Positions 57,001 through 64,000 of a stretch of DNA of 64,000 nucleotides are shown piece by piece. The stretch covers positions 1 through 64,000 of the forward strand of contig JARRKC010000010.1 of NCBI GenBank assembly GCA_037388505.1, written 5' to 3'. The notes under the pieces were generated by a model that was not told where the DNA came from, did no database searches, and was given only the letters and a program-made list of their open reading frames with translations. The DNA comes from JARRKC01 sp037388505. Its GTDB lineage: Bacteria; Acidobacteriota; UBA6911; RPQK01; JAPXNP01. Each line of letters begins with the position of its first letter. The stretch's first letter is position 1. A program made the translations under genes and the position numbers.

Positions 57001-57801
57001 GGATCGGGAACGTTGACTTCGCTGACCGTGCGGGGAAGGGAGCTGTTGCGCAGCGGTCCTCGTCTGAGCGTCTTTCGGGCTCCCGTCGCCAACGAGTTCG
57101 AGCGATCCTGGGGCTCGCCCGACATGGGGGAGGAATGGTTTCAATTCGGTCTCGACGATCTGCATACTTCCGTACGGAATGTGACTCTCGAACCGTCGGA
57201 CGGCCGTGAGGCCGTGGTCCGGCTGGATGCGGAGAGTACGACCCGTCATCCGGGTACGAAGTTCCTCTCGTCCTGGCAGTATCGCTTCACGCCGGACGGG
57301 GCGATCTCGATTGGTCTGAGGGTGGAACCTCGAGGGCCGATGCCCGACTGGCTGGGCAAAGTGGGCATGGAGCTCGAGGTAGACTCTTCCCTCGACCGGC
57401 TCGAGTGGTACGGACGGGGGCCCTTCGAGACCTACCCCGACCGCAAGACGGGTGCTCGCGTGGGTGTCTATTCGACGTCGGTCGCCGATATGTTCGAGCC
57501 CTATCTGATCCCGCAGGACTATGGCAACCGGACCGATGTTCGCTGGGCCGTTCTGAGCTCGGGTCAGGGTCACGGGCTTCGCATTTCGGGGGACGATCTC
57601 CTGAACATCAGTGCCAGACCTTACGAGACCGACAATCTTTACCGGGCGGAATACCCTTGGCAGCTGCGCAAGAGCAACGCCATCACGCTGGATATCGATC
57701 ACCGGGTGAGCGGGGTAGGCTGCACGGCCATCAAAACGCTGCCGGCCTATCGGGTTCGTCCCCAGGTCTACGAGTTCACGGTCTACCTCCGGCCCGAGTA
57801 G
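54070..57801 (+). CDS. Secreted GH2 beta-galactosidase-like protein with LamG-type insert
   Basis: 1,243 residues. Signal peptide (1-20, ending FVHAQ), then GH2 jelly-roll and Ig-like domains and the TIM barrel. Acid/base Glu470 in WSAGNESGSGDN and nucleophile Glu549 in FMDEYIAVTGNG match the LacZ spacing. Residue 552 is Ala where LacZ has His540; DEAH at the metal-binding position is kept. After the barrel, about 597-780, comes a concanavalin-type (LamG-like) domain not in LacZ (VGRFGSAVSLSGQDDFVEV, APLTVDFWIFPRPW, WVEHWHHLSGVYDGRELRLGVDG), then the usual C-terminal beta-sandwich domains (EWYGRGPFETYPDRKTGARVG). It probably hydrolyses a glycoside in the periplasm. The true substrate is unknown. 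Confidence 0.9.
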   Translation: MSRTLVPLLICVASTLFVHAQPRDWENPAVFERGQVEPHATLMSYPSLEDALALKGTESTHCLLLNGTWKFHWARVPEESPADFFETGFDDSHWNSIRVPGDWQMQGFGYAKFRNVSQPFRADPPRVPSQFNPVGSYRRIVSVPGTWSNRRIFLHFDGVKSASYVWINGREVGYNQGGMEPAEYDVTSYLKPGENLLAVQVFRFSDGTYLEDQDMWRLSGIFRDVYLIARPSTYVRDYSVATDLDDAYRNSRLALDISLRNDSSSPRRVALKVRLWDGTRAVSTLQPEAPLTVDVGADDTVRLAQEIENPRKWSAEKPNLYKLTIELLGESGETLEVLGSRIGFREVEVRNQQILVNGVAVKFNGVNSHMQDPRAGRAVDLATLRRDLILMKQYNINLVRTSHYPPPPGYLDLADELGMYVVDETGDEAHATTYLSEDPAWRAAYVDRGRKMVLRDRNHPSIVFWSAGNESGSGDNICAIIAEGKRLDPTRPAWMYGGNNDYMGGDPQAFNPTRCEDIVGPRYPTPSVLEKVVAEVSPEVDPRPSFMDEYIAVTGNGLGGLDEYWDLIWRYPRLTGGAIWDWISPGITEPIRLSPDSSPAQNDAALLGRARLVVGRFGSAVSLSGQDDFVEVYRDPALDVTAAPLTVDFWIFPRPWNGCGWFVNKGSGSWGLVQSDERHLEFYIQSNGTRVSATAPVPDRWVEHWHHLSGVYDGRELRLGVDGTVAARTPLQGPIDLSRFPVNIGRQADLIGQEHAGYLVDAVVDLVRIFAEALSEDQLVKSFPELKKQAVLRLDFDTVKEAGEFYSLGIGARSYGLVWPDRQPQPELWQLKKSPQPVKIEAVNVDEGRIRITNRFDFTNLDELEADWRIESDGKVVQHGPVEVHLPPGQAQVVTLPLNRPADRGSSDYWLDVSFRLRQDQPWAKAGHEVAWEQFRLWEPSRKPAARVSSSTGPLQVSRTGDSIRIEGKDFVYVLDGGSGTLTSLTVRGRELLRSGPRLSVFRAPVANEFERSWGSPDMGEEWFQFGLDDLHTSVRNVTLEPSDGREAVVRLDAESTTRHPGTKFLSSWQYRFTPDGAISIGLRVEPRGPMPDWLGKVGMELEVDSSLDRLEWYGRGPFETYPDRKTGARVGVYSTSVADMFEPYLIPQDYGNRTDVRWAVLSSGQGHGLRISGDDLLNISARPYETDNLYRAEYPWQLRKSNAITLDIDHRVSGVGCTAIKTLPAYRVRPQVYEFTVYLRPE

Positions 57802-57808
57802 GACGAAC

Positions 57809-57955
57809 GTAGGACAACCGTCCTCGGTTGTCCAGCTGGCGAGGTCGCGGCTACCGGGAACGCTGGCCGGCGCATCGTAACCGTGGCGTCCGCATACACG
57901 GCTGCCGGGGATGTCCGTTCGGGGGCACGGGGACAACCGGGGACGGTTGTCCTAC
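57809..57955. repeat. Paired-palindrome (REPIN-like) unit, copy 2, inverted orientation
   Basis: Left end GTAGGACAACCG at 57809 and right end CGGTTGTCCTAC at 57955, each a 25-bp hairpin. The core is in the opposite orientation to the other copies (GAGGTCGCGG and CCGGGAACGC on the plus strand). It fills the gap between the GH2 gene and the first thioredoxin-TPR gene. Confidence 0.9.
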
Positions 57956-58010
57956 AATCATCGTTGATGTCCTGTTCATGTTCTAATGTACGTGCGCGGA
58001 GCGCCCGCAA

Positions 58011-60362
58011 GTGAAGAAGGTACCGAGAAAAGTTCTGCTTTCCGTTTTCGTGGTCCTCCTCTCGGCGACTGCGGCCTACGGCGACCAGATCGACTGGGTG
58101 CAGAGCCTCGACGAGGCGGTCACATTGGCCTCGAACCAGCACAAGTTCATCGTTGTCGACGTCTGTGCCGACTGGTCCTCCGCCTGTCGAGAGTTATCCG
58201 AGAAGGTCTATACGGATCCTCAGTTCGTGGAATTCTCGAAGAGCCAGGTCTTCACGCGGATCGACGCGGGGGACATTGTGGGTGAATGGATGGCAGGGCG
58301 CTTCAAGGTGAGGGCGTATCCCACCATCCTGGTTCTCGACTCGCAGGGAAGGGAAATCGATCGCCTCAGAGGCTCTTTGTCCGCCGCCGAATTGAGGAAG
58401 TTCCTGCAGATGGTCTTCGACACTCCTTTGTCGATCAAGGAGTTGAATGAGCGGGCGGATGCCAAACCGGACGACTTGAGGCTTCAGACGGCTGCCGGGC
58501 GCCGTGCTGTGGGACGCGGCGATTTCAAAGAGGCCCAGCATTTTCTGACCCGAGCCGTCGAACTGACCGACCCCAAGGACTCCGCGGCGATGTCCAGGTT
58601 GCTGTCCGACCTCGCGCAGGCCGGTTTCGGTAACCACGACTACAGGGAGGCGGTGCACGCCCTTGACCGGCTTTACGCGGTCGACGATAGCGCGCGGCAA
58701 ATCGAGTCACTGAAACTGGTACGAGCCCGTTCGCTGATCGAGTTGGACCGCGATCAGGAAGCCTACGATCTGATCGTGCCGGATCTGGATTCCCCGGAGG
58801 AGTGGGTGCGGTGGGAAGCGCGAGATGTCTTCAAGGACCTCCCGAAAGAGCTGCGCAAGGGCATCGAGGAGCGGGAGAAGCTGGAAAAAGAAGTCACCGA
58901 GGACCTCAAGAAGGGGAGATTCGAGCAGGCCAAGCGCGGGGCCGAAGAGCTTGTTTCAAAGAAGCCCAACGATGGCCTCGTCCATGTCCAGCTGGCGGAA
59001 GCCCTGTTCGGTCTCCAACCGGAAGCGCCGCCGCACGGCGAAGCCGGACCGACCTTGGAACGGGCCTACGCCGAGCTGAGGCTCGGACGCCGGCTGTCGC
59101 TCGACGACGAGGACACGTACGAAACCGCTTCGCGGCTGACGGTCGCTCTTCACGGGGTTCGTTCCGAACCCGACGACCGCGGAGTTCGCAAGGAATTCGA
59201 GAAAGCCGAGAAGGATTTCGCCCGTCGAAAATACGACAGGGCCGCCAAACGCTACCGCAAAGTCCTGGACGCCGATCCGACGTTCGGCAAGGCGCTGCGG
59301 CGTCTCGGAGATTGTCTTCTGTTCCACGGGCAGATTCAGGATGCGCTGGAGACTTATCTCCGGGCAACGAAGGTCAATCCCAACGACGCGGCGGCCTTTC
59401 GTCTCGCTGCGGACGCCTATGGCCAGCTGAACCAGCCCGAGCACACCTGGGAGATGTACCGGCAGTCGCTGTTGGCGGATCCCGACTACCCGGAGACCTG
59501 GCTCGATCTCGAAACCTGGGGCAAGACGAGTGGTGAGGGCTTTGAGCGACATGCGTCGGTCGTTCCGGTGCGGCTCTTGATCCCCGGTTCGAGGGACGAG
59601 GTGAAGTCTGTGTTGACCTCGCTTCCGGCAAAGACTCGACCGGCATGGACGGCATACGCGAACTGCAAAATGGAGGGAAGGGAACGGAGACTGAAGGAAG
59701 GTTCCCACCGTCTGGCCGATGCCAAGGAGGAAAGGACCTGCCTTGGAAGGGCTGTACAGGCTTGGGACGAGCTCAAATCGGAGGATCGTTCGGTCAAGGA
59801 CGATAACCTTGACTTCCTGCGGCAGGTTTCCATCGACGGACAGCTGGACTCATTCGTCTTCTTGGAGCTGTTCACCGAGCAATACAGGCCGGCTTTTGAG
59901 GCGTGGAAGGCCCAGAATCACGATCGGGCCCTTCTCTATCTGAATGACTATGTCTTCGGCCAGGCCCAGGCCGCGGCGAGGGAAGGCTACAATTCCTCCG
60001 CTCTGAAAGCCTTCAATGAGGGTGCCGCGATCCACGACTCGGACCCTGCCGGAGCCCTCGAGTTCTATCGCAAGGCTCTTCGTCAGGAACCCTACATGCT
60101 GCCGGCGCTCGAGAATGCCTGCGACCTCGACTTCAGACAGGAACGCTACGATGACGCCCTCGGCTATCTGCGTCGCTGGCGCGAGGTGCAACCCGAATCG
60201 AGCCGCGCTCTGTATCTGCTGGGCTTCGTCTTTATCCAGCACCAGGAGTACTCCGAGGCTCTGCCGCTCCTCCAGAAGGCGGCCGAACTCGAAAAGGACC
60301 CGAACGAGCAAGCCAAGATCGAAGAGAACATCCGCTACTGCCAGGACAAGCTCTCCGAGTAG
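58011..60362 (+). CDS. Secreted thioredoxin-fold/TPR protein with SxxC active site
   Basis: 783 residues from a GTG. Signal peptide (about 1-24, ending AAYG), a DsbD-gamma-like thioredoxin domain (about 25-145) and tandem tetratricopeptide repeats to the end (for example DFKEAQHFLTRAVELTDPKD, PTFGKALRRLGDCLLFHGQIQDALETYLRATKVNPND, EYSEALPLLQKAAELEKDPNEQAKI). The redox motif reads ADWSSAC (Ser56, Cys59) where the sister gene has ADWCPAC, so the attacking cysteine is gone. Cys52 lies three residues before the motif's Trp. The stop TAG is the first triplet of a repeat unit edge. The function is unknown. Confidence 0.8.
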   Translation: MKKVPRKVLLSVFVVLLSATAAYGDQIDWVQSLDEAVTLASNQHKFIVVDVCADWSSACRELSEKVYTDPQFVEFSKSQVFTRIDAGDIVGEWMAGRFKVRAYPTILVLDSQGREIDRLRGSLSAAELRKFLQMVFDTPLSIKELNERADAKPDDLRLQTAAGRRAVGRGDFKEAQHFLTRAVELTDPKDSAAMSRLLSDLAQAGFGNHDYREAVHALDRLYAVDDSARQIESLKLVRARSLIELDRDQEAYDLIVPDLDSPEEWVRWEARDVFKDLPKELRKGIEEREKLEKEVTEDLKKGRFEQAKRGAEELVSKKPNDGLVHVQLAEALFGLQPEAPPHGEAGPTLERAYAELRLGRRLSLDDEDTYETASRLTVALHGVRSEPDDRGVRKEFEKAEKDFARRKYDRAAKRYRKVLDADPTFGKALRRLGDCLLFHGQIQDALETYLRATKVNPNDAAAFRLAADAYGQLNQPEHTWEMYRQSLLADPDYPETWLDLETWGKTSGEGFERHASVVPVRLLIPGSRDEVKSVLTSLPAKTRPAWTAYANCKMEGRERRLKEGSHRLADAKEERTCLGRAVQAWDELKSEDRSVKDDNLDFLRQVSIDGQLDSFVFLELFTEQYRPAFEAWKAQNHDRALLYLNDYVFGQAQAAAREGYNSSALKAFNEGAAIHDSDPAGALEFYRKALRQEPYMLPALENACDLDFRQERYDDALGYLRRWREVQPESSRALYLLGFVFIQHQEYSEALPLLQKAAELEKDPNEQAKIEENIRYCQDKLSE

Positions 60363-60547
60363 GACAACCGTCCCCGGTTGTCCCGCCACTCCGAACGAAC
60401 AACCCCGTCACCGCCTCCACGGCCGCCGCAGCGGTGATGCATCGACCCGCTTTCCCGGTTGCCGCGACCTCGGCAGCTGGACAACCGGGGACGGTTGTCC
60501 TACGATCACGACCCCGGCAGGCGGACATCCGTCCCCGGTTGTCCTAC
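60359..60547. repeat. Paired-palindrome unit, copy 3, plus a partial unit
   Basis: A complete 145-bp unit at 60359-60503 starts with GTAGGACAACCG and ends with CGGTTGTCCTAC; its GTAG supplies the stop of the preceding gene. A second partial end (GACATCCGTCCCCGGTTGTC) lies at 60521-60547, in the leader of the next gene. Confidence 0.92.
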
Positions 60548-60617
60548 AAAACCCTGGCGTCAGACTCGCCGATGGGCTAAATTGTTGAGCCGGAGAGCCT
60601 GTCCAGAGAGGGGTAGT

Positions 60618-62963
60618 ATGCCCAGACGAGTTCTCCTTTCGCTTGTCTCGATCCTTTTCCTGTCCTTTCCCCTGCTGGGTGCCGAGATCGAATGGGTGAA
60701 GACCCTCAACGATGCCAAGGAGGCCGCATCGCGCGATGGTAGGTTCATCGTGCTGGATGTCTCGGCCGACTGGTGTCCGGCCTGCCGGGAACTGGCTAGG
60801 AATGTCTATACGGACGCGAAATTCATCGCGTTTTCCAGGTCCCAGGTCTTCATGGTGGTCGATGCCTACAAGGAGCGTGAAGGCCAGAAAATGGGTCAGC
60901 GGTTTCACGTCGAGGTCTTTCCGACGATCCTGGTCCTCGACTCCGAGGGGAAGGAGATCGATCGACTCACCGGCTCTTCGAGCGCCTCCACCTTGATGGA
61001 GAATCTACAGGGGATCTTCGACAATCCGATTCCCGCCGAGCAGCTCAACGAACGGGCCAAGACATCTCCGGATGATCCGGAGCTTCAGGCGCTGGCGGGA
61101 CGGCGCGCGTTCGACCGGGACGACTTCGAGAAGGCCCAGCGCTTCCTGACCCGAGCCCTCGAGCTGAACGATTCGGGCGACAAGACGGTGGTCGTGCCGC
61201 TGCTGGTGGATCTGATCGAGGCCAGCTTCAAGAACGGCGACTTCGAGACCAGCCTGCAGACCATCGAACGGCTCTACGGCGTCGACGAGTCCTTTCGGGA
61301 GGTGGAATGGCTCATCCTGAGACGAGCTCGTGCCCTGACTGCCCTGGACCGCCACGAGGAGGCCTATGCCGCACTGCTTGAGCTGATGAAATCGCAGTCG
61401 GCTCGAATTCGCGGTGAGGCAAGGGACTTGATCGGCGATCTTCCGAAGAAGTTTCGGAAGGACATCGAAGGGCTGGAAAAACTCCACAAGAAGGCAGAGG
61501 AGAGTCTCCAAAAGGGTAAGTTCGAAGAGGCAAGGCAGCAGATCGAAGAGATCCTCTCGACGGCTCCGGACGACGGGCGGGCTCACGTTCAGCTTGCTCA
61601 GAGTCTTTTTGGACTGCAGGCTGAAGCAGGGGCGGGACCCGAGGCGAAAGCCCTGTTGTCGAGAGGATACGCCGAACTGCGGTTGGGCCGACGACTGTCG
61701 ATCGACGATGTGGGGACCTACTTGACGTCTTTGGATCTGACGGTCCCGTTTCACGGGGTTCGGGCTAAGCCCAACGATTCGGACGCCTGCAAGGACTACG
61801 AGAAAGCCGAGAAGGAATTCGCGTCCGAACACTACAAGCAGGCCGTTGACCGGTACTGGAAGGTTCTGAAGAAGGATCCGGATTTCGGGCGGGCCTATCT
61901 GCATCTGGGGGATTGTTACTTTCTCAACGGACAAGTGGAGGATTCGCTGAAGTTCTATCTCCAGGCCATCCAGCTGAATCGCAATAATGCTCCGGCCTAT
62001 CGCTTCGCCGCGGATGCACTGGGGAAACTGGGTCAGGGACAGAAGGCGTGGGACATGCTCCTGGAGTCCGTACTGGCCGACCCGGACTACCCTCTGGCCT
62101 GGCGCGATCTCGAGAATGTCAGGCGTGCCGGCGCCAAGGGCCTCGAAAGACATACCTCGGTCGTTCCGCTGCAGCTGCTGATTCCGCCCGAAGGAGACGA
62201 ATATGAAAGCCTGCTGGCCTCGGTTCTGCCGAAGACGGTCCCGGCCTGGAGGGAGTATCTCAACTGCAAACTCCAGTGGAAGGACGAGCACCGGGATGAC
62301 GAACCCTTCTATTTCCCCAGCGCCGAAGCGGAGAAGATGTGCCTGGGGAGGACCGTGGAGGTCTGGGATCGGCTGAAATCGGCGGATCGCCTGCTGAAAG
62401 ACGACGATCTCGACTTTCTCCGCCAACTGTCGATCGACGATCAGCTGGATGCCTTCGTCTTCCTGGAGCTCTTCGCCGAGGAATACCGCCCGGCCTTCGA
62501 GCCCTGGAAGGGGCGCAACCGAGGTCGAGCCTTGCGCTATCTGAACGACTACGTCTTCGGTCAGGCCCAGGCCGTCGCGCGGCAAGGGTACAACTCTTCA
62601 GCCGTCAAGGCCTTCAATGACGGTGCCGGCGTTCACGAGTCCGATCCCGTCATGGCCCTCACGCTTTACAGGAAGGCACTCCGTCAGGAGCCCTATATGC
62701 TGCCTGCCTTGAAGAACGCCTCGTATCTGTACTTCAGGCAGGAGAAGTATGACGAAGCCCTGAAGTGCCTGCGCCGCTGGCGGGAAGTGGAACCGGATTC
62801 CAGTCAGGCGCTTCATATGACGGCCTTCGCCTACATCCAGGACGAGAAATACTCCGAAGCCCTTCCACTGCTGCAAAGAGCGGATGAGCTCGAAAAGGAC
62901 CCGGACGAACGAGCCAAGATCGAAGAGAACATCCGCTTCTGCCAGTACAAGATCGCCGAGTAG
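60618..62963 (+). CDS. Secreted thioredoxin-fold/TPR protein with CPAC active site
   Basis: 781 residues, a tandem paralogue of the previous gene. Signal peptide (1-21), thioredoxin domain with ADWCPACREL (Cys53, Cys56), matching the DsbD C-terminal domain motif, then TPRs such as PDFGRAYLHLGDCYFLNGQVEDSLKFYLQAIQLNRNNAP and EKYSEALPLLQRADELEKDPDERAKI. A thiol-disulfide role with a substrate or docking platform built from TPRs is plausible. GAGAGGGG precedes the ATG; longer in-frame extensions pass through repeats. Its stop is also the TAG of a repeat unit. Confidence 0.82.
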   Translation: MPRRVLLSLVSILFLSFPLLGAEIEWVKTLNDAKEAASRDGRFIVLDVSADWCPACRELARNVYTDAKFIAFSRSQVFMVVDAYKEREGQKMGQRFHVEVFPTILVLDSEGKEIDRLTGSSSASTLMENLQGIFDNPIPAEQLNERAKTSPDDPELQALAGRRAFDRDDFEKAQRFLTRALELNDSGDKTVVVPLLVDLIEASFKNGDFETSLQTIERLYGVDESFREVEWLILRRARALTALDRHEEAYAALLELMKSQSARIRGEARDLIGDLPKKFRKDIEGLEKLHKKAEESLQKGKFEEARQQIEEILSTAPDDGRAHVQLAQSLFGLQAEAGAGPEAKALLSRGYAELRLGRRLSIDDVGTYLTSLDLTVPFHGVRAKPNDSDACKDYEKAEKEFASEHYKQAVDRYWKVLKKDPDFGRAYLHLGDCYFLNGQVEDSLKFYLQAIQLNRNNAPAYRFAADALGKLGQGQKAWDMLLESVLADPDYPLAWRDLENVRRAGAKGLERHTSVVPLQLLIPPEGDEYESLLASVLPKTVPAWREYLNCKLQWKDEHRDDEPFYFPSAEAEKMCLGRTVEVWDRLKSADRLLKDDDLDFLRQLSIDDQLDAFVFLELFAEEYRPAFEPWKGRNRGRALRYLNDYVFGQAQAVARQGYNSSAVKAFNDGAGVHESDPVMALTLYRKALRQEPYMLPALKNASYLYFRQEKYDEALKCLRRWREVEPDSSQALHMTAFAYIQDEKYSEALPLLQRADELEKDPDERAKIEENIRFCQYKIAE

Positions 62964-63300
62964 GACAACCGTCCCCGGTTGTCCGGTGCCCCGAACGAAC
63001 GACCCCGGCACCGGCTTCACGGACGCCGCAGCGCAAACGTAGGACAACCGTCCCCGGTTGTCCCGGTGCTCAGAATGAACAACCTCGGTACTGCCCTCAC
63101 GGCCGCCGCAGCGTCGATGCATCGACCAGCGTTCCCGGTTGCGGCGACCTCGTCGGTAGGACAACCGTCCCCGGTTGTCCGGTCACTCCGAACGAACGAC
63201 CTCGGCACCGTGCATGCGAACGCCACGGTCTGGACGCGGCGGCCTGCTTTCCCGGTTGCCGCGACCTCGGCAGGTGGACAACCGGGAACGGTTATCCTAC
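62960..63300. repeat. Array of paired-palindrome units, copies 4-6
   Basis: Three forward 25-bp ends at 62960-62984, 63039-63063 and 63156-63180, then one inverted end at 63276-63300. The last pair forms a complete 145-bp unit; the first two are truncated units. The 400-bp gap between the TPR gene and tRNA-Lys is almost wholly this array. Confidence 0.92.
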
Positions 63301-63364
63301 TCGGATCCAGCCAAGCCGATTGCAGGCGCAGCCTGCATCTTTTAGAATGAGCGCACCTCAAGGT

Positions 63365-63440
63365 GGGTCGTTAGCTCAGTTGGCAGAGCATCTGACTTTT
63401 AATCAGAGGGTCGCTGGTTCGAATCCAGCACGACCCACCA
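63365..63440 (+). tRNA. tRNA-Lys(TTT)
   Basis: Acceptor GGGTCGT with ACGACCC, D-arm GCTCAGTTGGCAGAGC, anticodon arm TCTGA-CTTTTAA-TCAGA with anticodon TTT, T-arm GCTGGTTCGAATCCAGC, discriminator A and encoded CCA. Every stem is fully paired. Confidence 0.97.
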
Positions 63441-63759
63441 ATAGAATCAATAACTTGCAGGAAGGAAAGAGCGCGAAGTGTGGCCATTTTCGGCCTTGGG
63501 GTAACGCCTGGGGTAATAAATCGCTTTGCTGGAATGGAAAAAGGCCGCCCCGAAGAGCGGCCCTTCGAATTGCGTTGGGATGCGGGTTCAGCTTGTCGGC
63601 GTTGTATCGCCGTCCGTGTCCTCTACTGCAGATTCGGCTATTCGTCACAGAGGCCCAGACCAATCTGACGGGCGTGAGCGGCTACTCCCTTCCGGAAAAG
63701 TTGAAGATGCAAGGGAAAGAAGGGGAGGACCTCGCTCGGCTTGTCCTACCTCTGCACTG
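63441..63759. other. Gap after tRNA-Lys with no supportable gene
   Basis: Small ORFs here (up to about 120 codons on the plus strand) have arginine-rich, non-protein-like translations. I see no integrase fragment and no duplicated tRNA 3' end that would mark an integrated element. The only clear signal is the minus-strand terminator at 63538-63562. Confidence 0.5.
63538..63562 (-). terminator. Rho-independent terminator with UUCG tetraloop
   Basis: On the minus strand GGCCGCTC, loop TTCG, GGGCGGCC, then TTTTT. An eight-base-pair stem capped by a stable UUCG loop and a T-run is a textbook terminator. It ends minus-strand transcription from the membrane protein gene about 200 bases away. Confidence 0.8.
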
Positions 63760-64000
63760 CTAGGAGGACCTCGAATAGTCCACCCAAGCCCAACTGAGGA
63801 GTGTCGCAACCAAGAACGGGTAGGCAAAGAAGGGAAGTGGCTGCGACAATGGCGTCAGTGGGGTCCCCGCAAAGATCTGTACCGCCACGATCGTGAATAA
63901 GACTGCTGCGACGAACCCGGCGCCTCTGGCAAAAGCAGGCATAGCCCTGGTTGCGCTGATCAGAGCCAGGGAGGCGGCCCACAGGCCGACTCCGGCACCG
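63760..64000 (-). CDS. C-terminal fragment of a multi-helix membrane protein
   Basis: The gene enters from the right edge; the visible 79 codons read in from GAGVGLWAASLALISATRAM and continue to a stop at 63760. Three hydrophobic stretches (GAGVGLWAASLALISA, GFVAAVLFTIVAVQIFAG, FFAYPFLVATLLSWAWV) mark an integral membrane protein. The internal ATG at 63942 is not the start, as the frame stays open to the edge. The family cannot be named from this part. Confidence 0.6.
   Translation of the reverse strand, partial: GAGVGLWAASLALISATRAMPAFARGAGFVAAVLFTIVAVQIFAGTPLTPLSQPLPFFAYPFLVATLLSWAWVDYSRSS

Noticed and set aside
55858..57936. 692-codon minus-strand ORF opposite the GH2 gene
   Set aside because: It mirrors the coding strand of a gene with conserved catalytic residues and has no family features of its own.
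62960..63300. CRISPR array
   Set aside because: The repeats are palindromic ends in both orientations with spacers that are themselves conserved between copies, and no cas gene is present.
63441..63759. Integrated element at the tRNA-Lys 3' end
   Set aside because: No integrase, no repeated tRNA 3' segment and no change in gene content is visible within the window.

Overview
The window is GC-rich bacterial chromosome packed with housekeeping genes. The organism is a diderm with lipopolysaccharide: the window holds bamA, two Skp-like chaperones, fabZ, lpxA, lpxI, lptB, an LptC/LptA-like protein, lolC/lolD-like genes and lnt. It combines these with genes better known from Gram-positives or shared by deep-branching diderms: HPr kinase, ClpC with a UVR motif, and SpoIID. 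That mix, the gene order and the dispersed palindromic repeats suggest Acidobacteriota or a neighbouring phylum. This is inference; no taxonomic marker such as 16S rRNA is present. Layout: (1) 1-5.0 kb, the start of a GlcD-like FAD oxidase and a TauE/SafE permease on the minus strand, divergent from a lactate permease, then a DoxX/TIM-barrel fusion and a small membrane protein. (2) 5.0-8.2 kb, two minus-strand tRNA-Ser genes, SRP RNA and dnaX-ybaB-recR. (3) 8.2-15.2 kb, moaD-moaE on the minus strand, then nfeD, slipin, SPOR protein, lnt, prfB with a programmed +1 frameshift, and an anchored protein. (4) 15.4-26.7 kb, recJ, lptC/lptA fusion, lptB, rpoN, hprK, rapZ, a mannose-type EIIA, HPr, EI and a CDP-alcohol phosphatidyltransferase. 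Many of these genes overlap by four bases, so the phosphotransfer chain looks translationally coupled; no sugar permease (EIIB/C/D) is visible. (5) 26.8-41.8 kb, enoyl-CoA hydratase, ribH-nusB-lysS-lolC-lolD, clpC, bamA-skp-skp, fabZ-lpxA-lpxI and a Gfo/Idh dehydrogenase: envelope assembly and lipid A synthesis. (6) 41.8-46.7 kb, a MITE-like element, spoIID, miaA, gatB and an orphan receiver. (7) 46.7-53.9 kb, two FtsX-type permeases and gcvP on the minus strand, then a PP2C-type phosphatase and a membrane protein. (8) 54-64 kb, a secreted GH2 glycosidase with a LamG-type insert and two tandem thioredoxin-TPR paralogues, each followed by REP-type palindromic units, then tRNA-Lys and the 3' end of a membrane protein gene. 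I found no CRISPR array, prophage, intact transposase or obvious defence island. The least ordinary parts are the roughly 145-bp paired-palindrome repeat family whose edge supplies or abuts stop codons, the thioredoxin-TPR pair in which one copy has lost a redox cysteine, the DoxX-Tat-barrel fusion, the 438-bp element with perfect 20-bp terminal inverted repeats, and a MoaD with two residues after its Gly-Gly end.
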